Assembly: GCA_032716605.1 (NCBI GenBank)
Contig: CM064485.1
Location: forward strand, 35,785,158-35,849,157
Length of the DNA: 64,000 nt
Direction of reading: 5' to 3'
DNA from: Paralithodes platypus
Taxonomy: Eukaryota; Arthropoda; Malacostraca; Decapoda; Lithodidae
The notes below the pieces were generated by a model, which worked only from the letters and a program-made list of their open reading frames with translations, was not told the DNA's origin and made no database searches. Positions 43,001 through 53,104 of this stretch are shown piece after piece. How positions within the stretch are numbered: position 1 is the first letter of the stretch; each line of letters opens with the position of its first letter. A program made the position numbers and the translations under genes.

Positions 43001-43445
43001 AAATTTCTCGGTCAGTTTGCACTGATTGAGCTGGAGGTCTGTATATTAACGCTAGTATTATTTTTGTACCTTTATTATTCTTCATTAGCACAAAAGATGT
43101 GTCGACGTTCACAATTTGAGGTTTTGACAAGAGGGTAGGGTTAAGACTTTCTTTGATATAAAGTAAAACGCCACCTCCATTTCGATTTATTCGGCTTTTC
43201 TCAAACATTACATAACCGGGAAATGAATACTCTGCTAAAAAGTCTCTATCTTCTGTATTGAGCCAAGGTTCTGTTATGCCAATCACATCATAATTTTCTG
43301 TAAACACTAGCTCCTCTAAATCTGAAAATTTATCGCGTATGCTACGAGCGTTTGCATAGAAAACCTTTAAATTTTTTATTTTAGAACTCCCGGAACGCTC
43401 TTTAATAATATTTTTGGTTCTTGTCGGATCTACATTTATGTTCAT
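40018..43445 (-). pseudogene. CR1-D ORF2 (endonuclease-RT)
   Basis: The 507-codon frame (43445-41922) carries an AP-like endonuclease: FYANARSIRDKF, GITEPWLNTEDRDF, ALIYRPPAQS, FGDLNLPVTMWGD and NSDHRTI. A Trp-to-stop (TGA, 41922-41924) follows PDQ. The RT follows at 41828-41440 with TQHGFRKKRSCLTNLL, YLDFQKAFDKVPHKRLL and SSGVPQGSVLGPILF; then the small insertion, and the catalytic box TFADDSK near 41330. The thumb frame (41272-40781) has RETDLGVTISSNL, IIGFIGRSF, LVRPLLEYCVQSWCPYYQ and RRVTKMIPSL. After the MITE the last 98 codons include NFFFNRVVNLWNGLPRNVI. At least three stops or insertions occur. Confidence 0.88.
40308..40795. mobile_element. TTAA-flanked MITE, family P3, precisely inserted in CR1-D
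   Basis: TTAA at 40308-40311 and 40792-40795 flanks 480 bp. Removing it with one TTAA joins codons for TQRRL to RADLIQ in frame, as CR1 ORF2 alignment requires, so both boundaries are confirmed. The termini, CACCTTACGAGCGGC and (reversed) CCCTTAATTAGCGGC, are imperfect inverted repeats. An internal palindrome ACTCGACCTATGTCGAG lies near 40715. No coding capacity; piggyBac-like. Confidence 0.9.
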
Positions 43446-43524
43446 GGCTGTCCTCGGTCCTCGCTGTCTTCGGTCCTTATCGCTGGTGGTCCTCGGTTGC
43501 CTCTGTTTTTTGCTTGGCGTTGGA

Positions 43525-43726
43525 TGATTTATGTCACTGCTGCTTCTTCTCGGATGGCGTTTTTTGATCCATGGCTGTGGACTGCTTCGTGTAGGAGACG
43601 ACCCATGCGTGCTGAACCCGCAGGGTTTAGATGAGTGCCATCCTTGCGGAACAGAGTAGGCTGGTTGTAGAAGTTGTCCCAGAGGTTGATGAATTCAACT
43701 TCTTCCCTCAGACACAAATATTTTAG

Positions 43727-43727
<1 letters not shown>
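43525..43727 (-). pseudogene. CR1-D ORF1 remnant, SGNH esterase C-terminus
   Basis: Encodes EVEFINLWDNF, PTLFRKDGTHLNPAGSARM and GRLLHEAV. DGTHLN is the SGNH-hydrolase block with catalytic Asp and His, equivalent to DGVHLS in the intact ORF1 at 9.87-10.76 kb. The N-terminal Ser block is lost by 5' truncation. It supports a shared two-ORF design in both CR1 families here. Confidence 0.78.
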
Positions 43728-43782
<55 letters not shown>

Positions 43783-43787
43783 GTGTA
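43728..43787. repeat. (TG)n microsatellite
   Basis: About 30 dinucleotides with one C interruption, abutting the truncated 5' end of CR1-D. Confidence 0.97.
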
Positions 43788-43839
43788 ATAGAGCGAGTGA
43801 GAGGTGATATTTATCTACGGATATACATATAGTTAGACT

Positions 43840-44720
43840 ATCAAACAGATATGTGGATGTACTCCTCTCTTCTTGCTACATTTCCTGTTCATTTTCACCT
43901 ATGCTCTTTTATCATTTGTAGAATATCCTTGACCTTGGTTTGCTCTCTTACCCACGATGCTTTCTTCCTATCTCTAAGAGTTATTCCTAGCATTGATATT
44001 TACATTGTTCTATGTGCACTCCTAGGCTTATTCTCCTTTGCATTTGTTAGTTTCCAAGTTTTGGATCAACAGATCATGGTTGGTAGCACACGCTGGTTAT
44101 ATACTTAACGATTAAGGCATGTTGGTAGTGTACTTTTCATAATGTACCTCTGTTTGCTGAATGCTTTCCAGCCTTGAGTGTGCATTGTGTTTTGTCATAT
44201 TTAATACTTGGCCAACAGTATTTATTGTACAGTTCTACTTCCTCTAGAACGTTGTTATCAATCGTAATTATTATATGTTGCTCCTTATCATTGGACATCA
44301 TGTTGGTTTATTCCTGTTCATTTTTAGACCTACTTTGAGACTGTCATTATTGAAATCATTCAGCCTTTCTTGGAGTTTTTCTGCTTTATCTAAAATTTAG
44401 ACAATGTCTTCAGACAATGTTCTAAGATGGTTAAGGTATTCCCTGTGTACATTAATTTCCTTTGCTTGTCATGAAACCTTTCTGAATATCCCTTCAAGAC
44501 AAACTATAAACAGCTTAGGTGGGATTGTGTCTCCCTGCCTCACTCCTTTCCCAATATTTATCTTCTCTGTGTCTCTGTGTAGCCGGACCACAGCAGTGTC
44601 TTTCGCATATATACAGTAGTCTCTAGGAGTATATATATGTTTTATTTGTTCCATGTTCATGTAATAAGTTTGATATAGCTCTTATCTCTACCGAATTGAA
44701 TGCCTTTTCATAGTCACAAA
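43840..44720 (-). pseudogene. RTE-clade LINE fragment
   Basis: On the minus strand, 44660-44469 encodes DTEKINIGKGVRQGDTIPPK, then LFIVCLEGIFRK, the RTE-type RT block (GVRQGDTISPKLF in active relatives). Downstream (44450 to about 43850) lies decayed sequence in the order expected for the rest of an RTE RT, including the QCVLPTM..GSE-like region near 44070. Many stops are present. Neither the 5' endonuclease nor a tail was found. Confidence 0.78.
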
Positions 44721-44889
44721 AGCTAAACAAAAAAGACGTATACTATACTCTGAGTTTTTTCAACAAACTGGTGCAATGTATGCTAGTGATACATGGCTAA
44801 ATACCCACTTATTATCCTGCTTGTTCCTGACATTGATTATATTTTAAAAATGTATATAAGCTATTTGTGATGATTTTATATAGTATAGT
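44721..44889. other. Short spacer
   Basis: Unassigned. Confidence 0.4.
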
Positions 44890-45102
44890 ATAGGTAGCGT
44901 CAACGAACTTGACAATAATATTGATCCCTGACCTCTCTGTAACTCAAAAGTGCATAGAGCAAACTCGCTGTAAATATCCAAACATATTTTCTGGTGGACT
45001 CTTCCCAAATGATAGAAACGTCATCCTGATTGCTTTCATTTATTTCGAGTTACAAGAAGTTAAGGGGACAAGATTATTGTCAAGTTCGCTGGCGCTACCT
45101 AT
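44890..45102. mobile_element. Small TIR element (MITE), ~40-bp inverted repeats
   Basis: The left end ATAGGTAGCGTCAACGAACT continues TGACAATAAT. The right end, reversed, reads ATAGGTAGCGCCAGCGAACT and continues TGACAATAAT. The arms match over about 38 bp with three or four differences. Length 213 bp, no coding. TA lies just outside GGTAGCG on both sides, consistent with a TA target duplication as in Tc1/mariner, but the exact end is ambiguous because ATAGG/CCTAT is itself symmetric. Confidence 0.8.
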
Positions 45103-45404
45103 GGTGATATTGAAAAAAAAAAGGCGATGCTATGATAGCATAGTGGATTCCAACCAAAATGTACAACTGATAACTACTAAACATACAGTATTATTATTAT
45201 TTTTGTTTTCAATCTGAGGCAGTAACTTGAGGGACACTGGCCGGGACAGAATAATAGATAACCTGCTTCCTGATATTTGCTGATAATAATTTATATTATA
45301 TTGTAACATAAATAATACATAAACAGTTATTAGATTACATGTACTAGTTTGAAGACATTTACTCGATTATTACCAATATGTGAACCAATTTGTTTACAAT
45401 TGAA
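45103..45404. other. Spacer, no gene recognised
   Basis: Unassigned AT-rich DNA. Confidence 0.45.
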
Positions 45405-45770
45405 CACACAGTTTATACAATATAGTGTATTGGATTCCAAAGCTTACGTGGAGGCCTATCATAATCAAAATATGAACAACTCCTTGGGAAAATTATTAGT
45501 AAGTTTTAATCGTTGCTACATGATGCGCTTATAAATACAAATGCTGACATATTATATTATTGTTCATACTTAAAATATGTTTTCACCCACACCCACCTAC
45601 ACACACACATACACATACAGTTTATGCAATTTAGTGTATAGAATTCCAATACTTACGTGGGACCTATCATATTTAAAACGTCAATAACTTATAGAAAAAA
45701 AATATATATTAATGAGCCTATATTATACTATGGTATATACTTACACCATTTCTTCACCCACACCCACACA
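45405..45770. repeat. Two-copy diverged tandem duplication
   Basis: Copy 1 (45405 to about 45617) and copy 2 (about 45618-45770) share AGTTTAT(A/G)CAAT.TAGTGTAT, GATTCCAA, CTTACGTGG, CCTATCAT, a (TATATTA)-rich part and TTCACCCACACCCAC. Copy 2 is about 55 bp shorter. Non-coding. Confidence 0.65.
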
Positions 45771-45914
45771 TTAAACAAATTCCACTTACCCAACTCATTT
45801 TATCATCCCGATTTCGCTAGGAAGATGGCTGTGTTATGCTGAATTGAGGTATGTCATATCTGGAACCTTTGACGCAGTACCCCCCTTATAAACGGTTGCC
45901 TCCACGACGCTGAT
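45771..45914. other. Spacer holding the first copy of a duplicated segment
   Basis: Includes CTTTGACGCAGTACCCCC, CTTATAAACGGTTGCCTCC and ACGACG, which recur at 47028-47080. Confidence 0.5.
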
Positions 45915-45917
45915 CAC

Positions 45918-45958
<41 letters not shown>

Positions 45959-46930
45959 GAGATGCCGAAATCTCCAACCAGGGTGCAGAAACACCATCAA
46001 GATCAATCCACACAAAACACCCGGAGGCACTGGAGAGAGACTATGGCAACTTAGGAAAAAATAAAAACATACACTGTATACTGTACTGTACATATACACA
46101 TATTAAACACAGATAACATATTATGCAGTGGAGGATATCAAGCTTAAATATAATACAATAAAATAGAATAAAATAAGTTTAAAAAATAGAATTAATGCTG
46201 CAAAAAAGCATTAACTCTAGACTTAAAAATGGAGATATTAGCTGAATTGACTAGCTCATTTGGCAACTTATTCCACAAGTCAACCATGGCCGGCACAAAA
46301 CACCGTGAAAACTGTGTAGTAGAAAAATTAACACGGCTCATGGCAAGATAATTAAGATTGCTTGTGAATCTAGTTGCACGAGCCCGGCCATAGGGCCCAG
46401 GCAGAACCCCATGTAAGGGATGCTGAGGGTTGTTAAAAACTTTAAATAAAAGACTAAGGGCACCAACTTTACGTCGATGACACAGATCAAGAGACAAATT
46501 AGGTAGAATAAAACTGATGGAATTTAGCGACCTGTCAAGCAACTTGAGATGGCAGTCAGCTGCTGACAACCAGACAGGTGAGCAGTACTCGAAATGTGGC
46601 AAAATAAAAGCATAAAAAGACTTGATAACTGTGGCGTCACAAGCAAATGTTTTATAAACCTTGCGAAGCAGACCAATTTTTGGGGAAATGGAAGAGGAGA
46701 AAGAACGAATATGCTTTTCAAAAGTATGTTTGGGATCAAGAGTAACTCCTAACAAACGCAGAGTATCCACATTCTCAATTTGCTCGCCAGAAACTTGTAG
46801 ATAAGGATGGGGAGGATCCAAGGTACGAGATCTGCTGATGATAATGGAGTGTGTTTTACTAGCATTAAGTTTCATGCCCCAAAGTTCACACCATGATGTA
46901 ATTTTAGCTAAATCCCTATTAAGAAGCTAA
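45915..46930 (-). mobile_element. LINE with ATT tail, family J, 5'-truncated
   Basis: An (AAT)n-type tail on the coding strand (45915-45956), a 3' UTR of about 235 bp (GAGATTTCGGCATCTC hairpin-like start) and the C-terminal half of ORF2 up to 46930. It interrupts one copy of a duplicated host segment. Confidence 0.85.
46192..46930 (-). pseudogene. Family J ORF2 C-terminus (uninterrupted fragment)
   Basis: The frame is open from the truncation point: LNRDLAKITSWCELWGMKLN, SKTHSIIISRSRT, LRLLGVTLDPKHTFEKHIRS, LPHFEYCSPVWLSAAD, LKLLDRSLNSISF, LCHRRKVGALSLLFKV and FVPAMVDLWNKLPNELV, ending NAFLQH-stop. These are the thumb and C-terminal motifs of Jockey-superfamily RTs. The catalytic part and the endonuclease are absent. 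Lack of stops over about 245 codons suggests a young insertion. Confidence 0.85.
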
Positions 46931-47165
46931 AAGTTGTTTGCAGAACCAAAATGAACAAGGTGAACCTGTCAGATTTCTGTTACCGACTGTGGTGGCTCTT
47001 GCACAACAATATTTGTGGTCCCTTAAACCTTTGACGCACGCATTACTCCTTATAAATGGCTGCCTCCACGACATTCAACACTAAGATCAAATTTGTTCAC
47101 AGAGCCAAAATGAACAAAGTTAACCTGTTAGATTTCCGCTACTGACTGTGGTAGCTTTTGCACAG
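46931..47165. repeat. Duplicated host segment
   Basis: GCAGAACCAAAATGAACAAGG, TGAACCTGTCAGATTTC and GACTGTGGTGGCTCTTGCACA (46938-47008) recur as CAGAGCCAAAATGAACAAAG, TTAACCTGTTAGATTTC and GACTGTGGTAGCTTTTGCACA (47100-47165). The intervening part repeats 45867-45905. Copy 1 is interrupted by LINE J; copy 2 is intact. Confidence 0.7.
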
Positions 47166-47569
47166 CGAGATTATCTAAACCAGGATGTAGTGAAATCAGG
47201 ATGTAGCAGGTTCATCCACTATATTTTATTTTTGTATTATTATTATTATTTTTATTTATTTATCTATTTATTTATTAATGTTGTTTCATTTTGTATTTTT
47301 CTTATTTTTGTTTTGTTTTTGTTTTTTTTTGTTTTTTTTTTGGGGGGGGGCGGTGAAAGAGTACCAATATTATTAGATCCGTGCATAGTACGGACCTCTA
47401 GGGTTGACTCTTGTGGTTGTTGTTGTTAGGTTCGTGGGAAACAAGGACTTCTAATGTTTACTTGTGTTGTTGTTAGGTCCGTGCAAAACGAGGACCTCTA
47501 GTGTTTACTTGTGCTGTTATTGTTGGCTTTGGAATTATTGTTAGAGCGAACAATATTAACAATTGCTAT
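47166..47569. other. Spacer with T-rich low complexity
   Basis: TTATT/TTTTG low-complexity DNA at 47218-47350 with a poly-G at 47342-47350. A GTTGTTGTTAGGT.CGTG..AA(A/C).A motif occurs twice (47420-47445, 47468-47490), so a short local duplication is likely. No gene. Confidence 0.55.
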
Positions 47570-49000
47570 TTTATGGTTATTACTGAACCAAATTTAATGA
47601 TCTTTCGCGTGCATATACTCTAATCTATTCTTTAGGTCCTGACAGAGCTCTGATTTTTAGATTTTGGCCTGGGCCCTCCAAAAATCACTACCTTCTGCAA
47701 CAGTGATTTAAAAATAAATTACGCTTCCCATAATTATGTGTTAAGCAAATTTCATGAAACTACGCATACACATTCTTTGATTTATTGTCCATGCTATTAG
47801 GGAACCATTTATTGTCCATGCTATTAGGGAACCATTTATTGTCCATGCTATTAGGGAACCATTTATTGTCCATGCTATTAGGGAACCATTTATTGTCCAT
47901 GCTATTAGGGAACCATTTATTGTCCATGCTATTAGGGAACCATTTATTGTCCATGCTATTAGGGAACCATTTATTGTCCATGCTATTAGGGAACCATTTA
48001 TTGTCCATGCTATTAGGGAACCATTTATTGTCCATGCTATTAGGGAACCATTTATTGTCCATGCTATTAGGGAACCATTTATTGTCCATGCTATTAGGGA
48101 ACCATTTATTGTCCATGCTATTAGGGAACCATTTATTGTCCATGCTATTAGGGAACCATTTCTAAAGATTTTCTCCTTGGCAGCCCATTGTAGGCCCTCT
48201 TCTGCAGGAGTGATGGTTATGTAAATTGGCTATTTCTTAGATGTTACTGAACCAAATGTTATGCAATTTCTCCCCTTTATACTCTATTCTCTAGACCGGA
48301 ACCGAACCCTTTTCTTAGTTTTCATTCTGGGTGCCCCTCAAATTGGCGCCTTCTGCAGTAGTGATGAAATAAGAAATCTGGTGCCCCATATGTATTTCGA
48401 AAGCAAATTTCATGGAACTACACATACACATGCAGTAAAGGGACTGTTTCTAAAGATTATGCCCTTGGCGGTCCACTGTAATCCTGCTTCTGCACGAATG
48501 ATTGAAAGTAAATTTCTCTATTTCCTAGGTATTAATCAACCAAATGCAATGCAACTGCATACTTCTATACTCTGATCTATTATCTTGGCCGAATCACAGG
48601 CCTTTTCTTAAATTTCGCTCTAGGCGCCCCACTAATCGGCGCCTTCTGCAGTTGTGGTGAAAAAAAAAAAGGCCACCTCTTTGGAAATTGCTAAGGCATA
48701 TTTCATAGAATTCCATAAGCATAGACTGTTGCCTATTTTTCAGGCTGTAAGAGGGGGCACCATAAGAACCTTCTATAGGTGTTGATGTCCTTTGGGGGTG
48801 TCGCTATGCTAATTTCATGCACATGCATAATACTCTGATCTATTCCTTGATCATAACGGAGTCCAATCTCCAACTTTCACCCAGGGCACCTCGCTACTGT
48901 CTCCCTTCTTCAGGAGTGATGTCATTTTGAGTGAAATCATCTAATTATATCCCGATGAATGGTGTCAACACACTAAAATAGTTAACACTTAACATTTTTG
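47570..49000. repeat. Diverged ~285-bp tandem repeat, four units
   Basis: Unit starts near 47575, 48240, 48525 and 48795 share ACTGAACCAAAT/ATCAACCAAAT, TACTCT.ATCTATT.T.T, GGCGCC(T/C)..TTCTGCAG.AGTGATG and TTTCAT.GAACTAC.CATACACAT in the same order. Spacing is about 285 and 270 bp; unit 1 is 660 bp only because it contains the 27-bp array. The units are strongly diverged, so the array is old. Non-coding as far as I can tell. Confidence 0.75.
47780..48163. repeat. 27-bp minisatellite (14 copies)
   Basis: The unit TTATTGTCCATGCTATTAGG plus GAACCAT repeats 14 times almost without change. Because 27 is a multiple of three it is open in several frames (MDNKWFPNS on the minus strand, SMLLGNHLL on the plus), which is a composition effect rather than a gene. 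It lies inside unit 1 of the 285-bp repeat, and its ACCATTTCTAAAG edge matches CTGTTTCTAAAG at the same place in unit 2. Confidence 0.96.
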
Positions 49001-49194
49001 TAACATCTAACCATCCATTTGTCATATATTATGTATCGAAATATTGGACTATGTTATCAATTACAGGTTATAATATTATTCTGAGCGATATACTTATATA
49101 TACAGGTAGAGTAATCAAGTCCCTGGAAACAAATGAGCTACAAAATTTAACAAACTCATATAGCCAAATTAGGGGTGAAAACAAGCACAATATT
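49001..49194. other. Short spacer
   Basis: Unassigned AT-rich sequence. Confidence 0.4.
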
Positions 49195-49562
49195 TTCAAC
49201 TACCGTATGGAGTCGGAAGTAAAGTTTAAAAAATGGTGGGAAGGTAGGTATGGCAAATAAGGGGCCAAGAGTTAATATAGATAAAACAAAGGTCATGATC
49301 AGTAGAGTAGGACGCGGAACTACGAAAAGAAGCGGCGAATTTCCATGTGCAGTTTGTGGGAAGGGGGTGGGAAAAAAACTCAATTCAATGTTGAGTCTGT
49401 AGTGACTGGGTACACTAGAGATGTAGTGGGGTGAGAGTACCTTTGACGAGAATCATAGACTTTAAATGTGCAGTGTGTAGTGGAAAACATGTGCTGAATG
49501 ACCTGCCTGATAGTATCGATTTCGACATTGTAACGCTGGAGTGTGTGGATAAATTCTGCTAG

Positions 49563-52071
49563 GAGGTTACTAGTTTCAATTGTCCCTATTTTGATTATTC
49601 TATATACAAATTAATTTCTGCTGGTAAATTTAAATACATATGTTGCATCTACCGTTCCCCAAATACTCCTCCAGAGCAAAGTCTTTTTGATTCTCTGTCC
49701 TCACAACTCAGTGTCCTCAACTTAAATGCTTCTTCTGAAATCACTGTGTTGGGTGATTTTAATGTCCATAATGTTGAATGGCTCACTCATTCAGCCAGGA
49801 CTGATGATGCTGGTCTTGAATGTGAGCTATTTGCAGACTCATTTAATCTCACTCAACTAGTCAACCAACCCACCCGTGTACCAGATAATCCTAATCATAA
49901 TTCCCACCTACTGGACTTATTTTTAACAACCAATTCAGAAAATTATGATGTTACAGTGAGGTCCCCGCTTGGATCTTCTGATCACTGTCTGATACAGGCC
50001 ACCTGTCTATCACCTACCACACCTTCCCACTCTGAACCTGTTTTGGTGACTAAATGGCATTACGATAGGGCAGACTGGGAGGGTCTTCAAGGTTTCTTTA
50101 TTGATATTCCCTGGACCTCTTTCTTTTCTAATGATGCACACTCCACCTTGAGCCACATACAAGATTTTGTAAACATTGGAATGGAAACTTTTATTCCTCA
50201 TCAAAAGTACAGTAAAAGATCTAATTCACCTAAATGGTTTGACCATAATTGTGCTAGAGTAACTGAACAAAAAGCAATAGCCTACAATGCATACACAAGA
50301 TCAAAAACACATGAAGCCTTTAATTACTTTAGAAACATCAGAAATCATGCCAAAACTGTATTAAACCTAACTAAATCAAACTTTCTCCACAAGCAGGCAA
50401 ATAAACTTCTAAATAATCCAAATGATAACAAAATATTTTGGTCTACTCTTAACTCATTTAAATCCAACTTCACTACTGCTTCATCCATTCCACCATTAAA
50501 ATCTCCGACTGGCAATCTTGTAAGTGACCCACGAGGTAAAGCTAACCTTCTTGCGGATATTTTCTCCACCAACTCAACCTTAGATGAAATAAATCAAGAT
50601 GTCCCTGTACTTAATTTTAATTCGCCTGAAATTTCCTCACTTAAGATCCACACCAGACATGTCAAAACTATTTTGCAGAATCTCTCAGTAGATAAGGCTC
50701 CTGGTCCAGATGAAATTCCTCCAATAGTACTTAAGAATTGCTCCTTGGTGCTCGCTCCTGTATTGGCAAAATTTTTCCGTCTGTGTACTCATACCTCATG
50801 CTTCCCAGTACCCTGGAGAGAAGCAAACATCCATCCAGTTCCTAAAAAAGGTGCCTCTTCAGATCCATCAAACTACAGACCAATAGCTATAACTTCCACT
50901 CTTGGTAAAGTCTTTGAAATTATATTAAATAATCACATAATTAAGCATCTTGAGAATAATACATTAATCAGTGATAGGCAATATGGTTTTAGACGATGTC
51001 GATCAACTGCAGACATGCTTTGCCTTCTTACGCATCAAATCAACCAAGCTACAGACCAACATGGTGAAACACATACAATAGCACTGGATATATCAAAGGC
51101 ATTTGATAGAGTCTGGTATCAATCCTTATTGTCGAAGATGTCACACTACGGCCTTGCATCATTAGTTCCACTAATTTCTTCTTATCTTCATAACAGAAAA
51201 ATATGTGTAATGGTAGATGGCCTTTATTCTCAATTTCACTCAATAAATGCTGGTGTTCCCCAGGGATCAGTTTTGGCCCCAATTCTGTTCCTCATTCATA
51301 TCAATGATCTCATATATACCACTCATAATCCAATACATTCCTAAGCAGATGACTCAACACTCCACAGTTCCTTCACATTTACCAATTCTTTCACCCAACC
51401 CGATCTTATAAATTCAAAAATAAACACTGCAATTATTTCTGAACCAGGACCTTTCTAGAATTAATGGATGGGGACAAAAGAATCTAGTTTCCTTTAATGC
51501 ACAGAAAACCAAGTACATTCAATTTTCTAACCGACAGAATCTCACTGACTCCCATATATTTTTTAATGATGTAAATATTCCCACTTCCCCTAGTATTGAC
51601 ATTCTCGGTGTAACATTAACTACTAACTTGAGCTGGACACATTATGTTAGAAGCATTGCTAAGAATGCCTCTAAAAAACTGGGACTCCTGTACAGAGTTC
51701 GAGAATTCTTCACTGACGAGCAGTTGGCCGTGATATATAAAAGTCATGTGCGTTCTCAGAGGGATTACTGTACACCTCTGTGGGGTGGAAGTGGAGTGGT
51801 TGCATTGAGGCAGTTGGACAAAATTCAAAATAAAGCTATTAGATTAATCAATAACCCTGCAATCACACAGGACCTTCCTACATTATCCATACGAAGAAAC
51901 GTTGCATCCCTTGCATTATTCTACAGATATTTTCACAGCAATTGTTCCGAGGAACTTGCTTCAATTGTGCCGCCTCTCCACATCTTTCCCCGTAGAACTA
52001 GGGCAGCTGAGAGCGCCCATGAATTTACACTTTCTCCTCCACAATGCAGAACTTCTGCTTATCAGAATTAA
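49563..52071 (+). pseudogene. Family F ORF2 with a stop in the catalytic box
   Basis: The endonuclease C-terminal half reads YICCIYRSPNTPPEQ, ITVLGDFNVHNVEWL, VNQPTRVPDNPNHNSHLLDL and LGSSDHCLIQA (49600-50000). A linker has KWFDHNCARVTEQKAIAYNA. The RT has SNYRPIAITSTLGKVFE, ALDISKAFDRVWYQSLLSK and NAGVPQGSVLAPILF. At 51342-51344 the Tyr codon of YADD (TAC in copy 1) is TAA, ending the frame one residue before ADD. A 1-bp insertion near 51434 shifts the C-terminal frame, which resumes at 51628-52071 (LDKIQNKAIRLINNP). Confidence 0.9.
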
Positions 52072-52273
52072 TTTATCCCCAGAGCTACTACTCTTTGGAA
52101 TTCACTTCCCTCGAATTGCTTTCCACAAACTTACAATCTACAAATGTTTAAATCCAGTTGTTACAAACATTTTATGAATGGAGGATGCCTTTAGGCACAT
52201 GGACCTTTTTGTTTTATCTGTGTTTTTCCTTCCTCCGTTCATTGTCTCTTAAAAAAAAAAAAAAAAAAAAAAA
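49563..52273 (+). mobile_element. Jockey-superfamily LINE, family F, copy 2
   Basis: 5'-truncated inside the endonuclease. The 3' UTR (52072-52249) and poly-A (52251-52273) match copy 1. From 50500 on it is nearly identical to copy 1 at 33897. Inserted within family G. Confidence 0.92.
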
Positions 52274-52650
52274 CTTGGGCGACACAGTTTCCGCCGAAGG
52301 TTGCGTTGAAGCTGGCTCCATTGCAAGAGTCAAAAGTGGCTGGGGGTAGCTTAGAGAGCTGTTACCTCTCTTGACAATGAGAGGTGTATACCTCGTGTGT
52401 TAGATGTGCGATAACCTTTGCCTTGGAAATGTGGCTGATTAAAGCAGAGGATATTCATGTAATGCGAAGAGATGGGTGAGATGGATATGATCTCAGGAAC
52501 GGGGTATTGAGTGAGGAACTAAGAAGGCGTCTGGGCATTAGAAATATTCGTGAAGTGATGGGCATGAGCAGACCTGGTTGGTTTGTACACGTGGAAAAAG
52601 TGGATAATCAGAACTGTGTGAAGTAATGCCGGAATGTTAACGTGCAACAT

Positions 52651-53011
52651 CTCACAAATTACTAAGCAGCCCAGGAGAAATCTCAGACTGCTAGAATGTC
52701 GGAATATGACTCGCCCCTGTCTCCGAGCAGGCCTGACAATAATTGGCGCGGAAAATAACCGATAAATGAGGGAAATAAGAGGAAAGATAGCCGATAATTG
52801 AGAAGTGGGGAAGAAGGGGAATGGTGGCTTGGGACACTTGTGGAGGAGTGGTAGGAGGTAGTGGAGGGAAATTAGCTCACCAAATCACATATTTGCTTTG
52901 TTTTGAGTGCCCGTGGAGCGTTTTGGAAAGGTTTCTTCATGGCCTTGCTTCTTTGAGGCTTATCGCATACACTATACAGATGCCTCTATAATGCTTGTCG
53001 CGCTTGCCGGG
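52651..53011. other. Spacer, no gene recognised
   Basis: Unassigned. Confidence 0.45.
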
Positions 53012-53104
53012 TTAATGGGTAGACGTCCTTTCTAAGCGGACTAAATTGGTCTAATAATTGCCAAAATTAAATGAAAAGGACGTCACCGGTACTGTATGGG
53101 TTAT
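53012..53104. mobile_element. Short P1-like MITE derivative
   Basis: TTAA then TGGGTAGACGTCCTTTCT on the left; on the right, reversed, CCCATACAGTACCGG and TGACGTCCTTTTCATTT. The GACGTC..TTT and ACCGG words match P1 termini. The right target site reads TTAT, so it is decayed or the call is wrong. Confidence 0.5.

Larger units (their letters stand above)
40004..43727 (-). mobile_element. CR1-D LINE, 5'-truncated in ORF1, with MITE insertion
   Basis: A second CR1-clade family. On the minus strand: a scrap of ORF1 (43727-43525), the ORF2 endonuclease and linker, the RT, the C-terminus ending near 40018, and a very short 3' end. A 480-bp TTAA MITE interrupts the C-terminus at 40308-40795. About 65 bp of foreign sequence near 41373-41437 interrupts the RT just before its FADD box. 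The 5' end abuts (TG)n. Confidence 0.88.
49195..52650 (+). mobile_element. Old LINE (family G), interrupted by LINE F copy 2
   Basis: The left part (49195-49562) encodes fragments KKWWEG, RVNIDKTKVMIS, FPCAVCGKGVG (Cys-rich finger), FKCAVCSG and a final VDKFC. The right part (52274-52650) resumes with LGDTVSAEGCVEAGSIARVK, SGW and a decayed GHVEK-like end. VDKFCYLGD is the expected continuous motif, so LINE F sits inside it. Many stops. Its endonuclease and RT were not found in the window. Confidence 0.78.

Noticed and set aside
47760..48165. Long open frames repeating MDNKWFPNS or SMLLGNHLL
   Set aside because: The frames exist on both strands because the 27-bp unit is a multiple of three and lacks stops; no start context, no flanking exon, and the parent 285-bp repeat is not coding.
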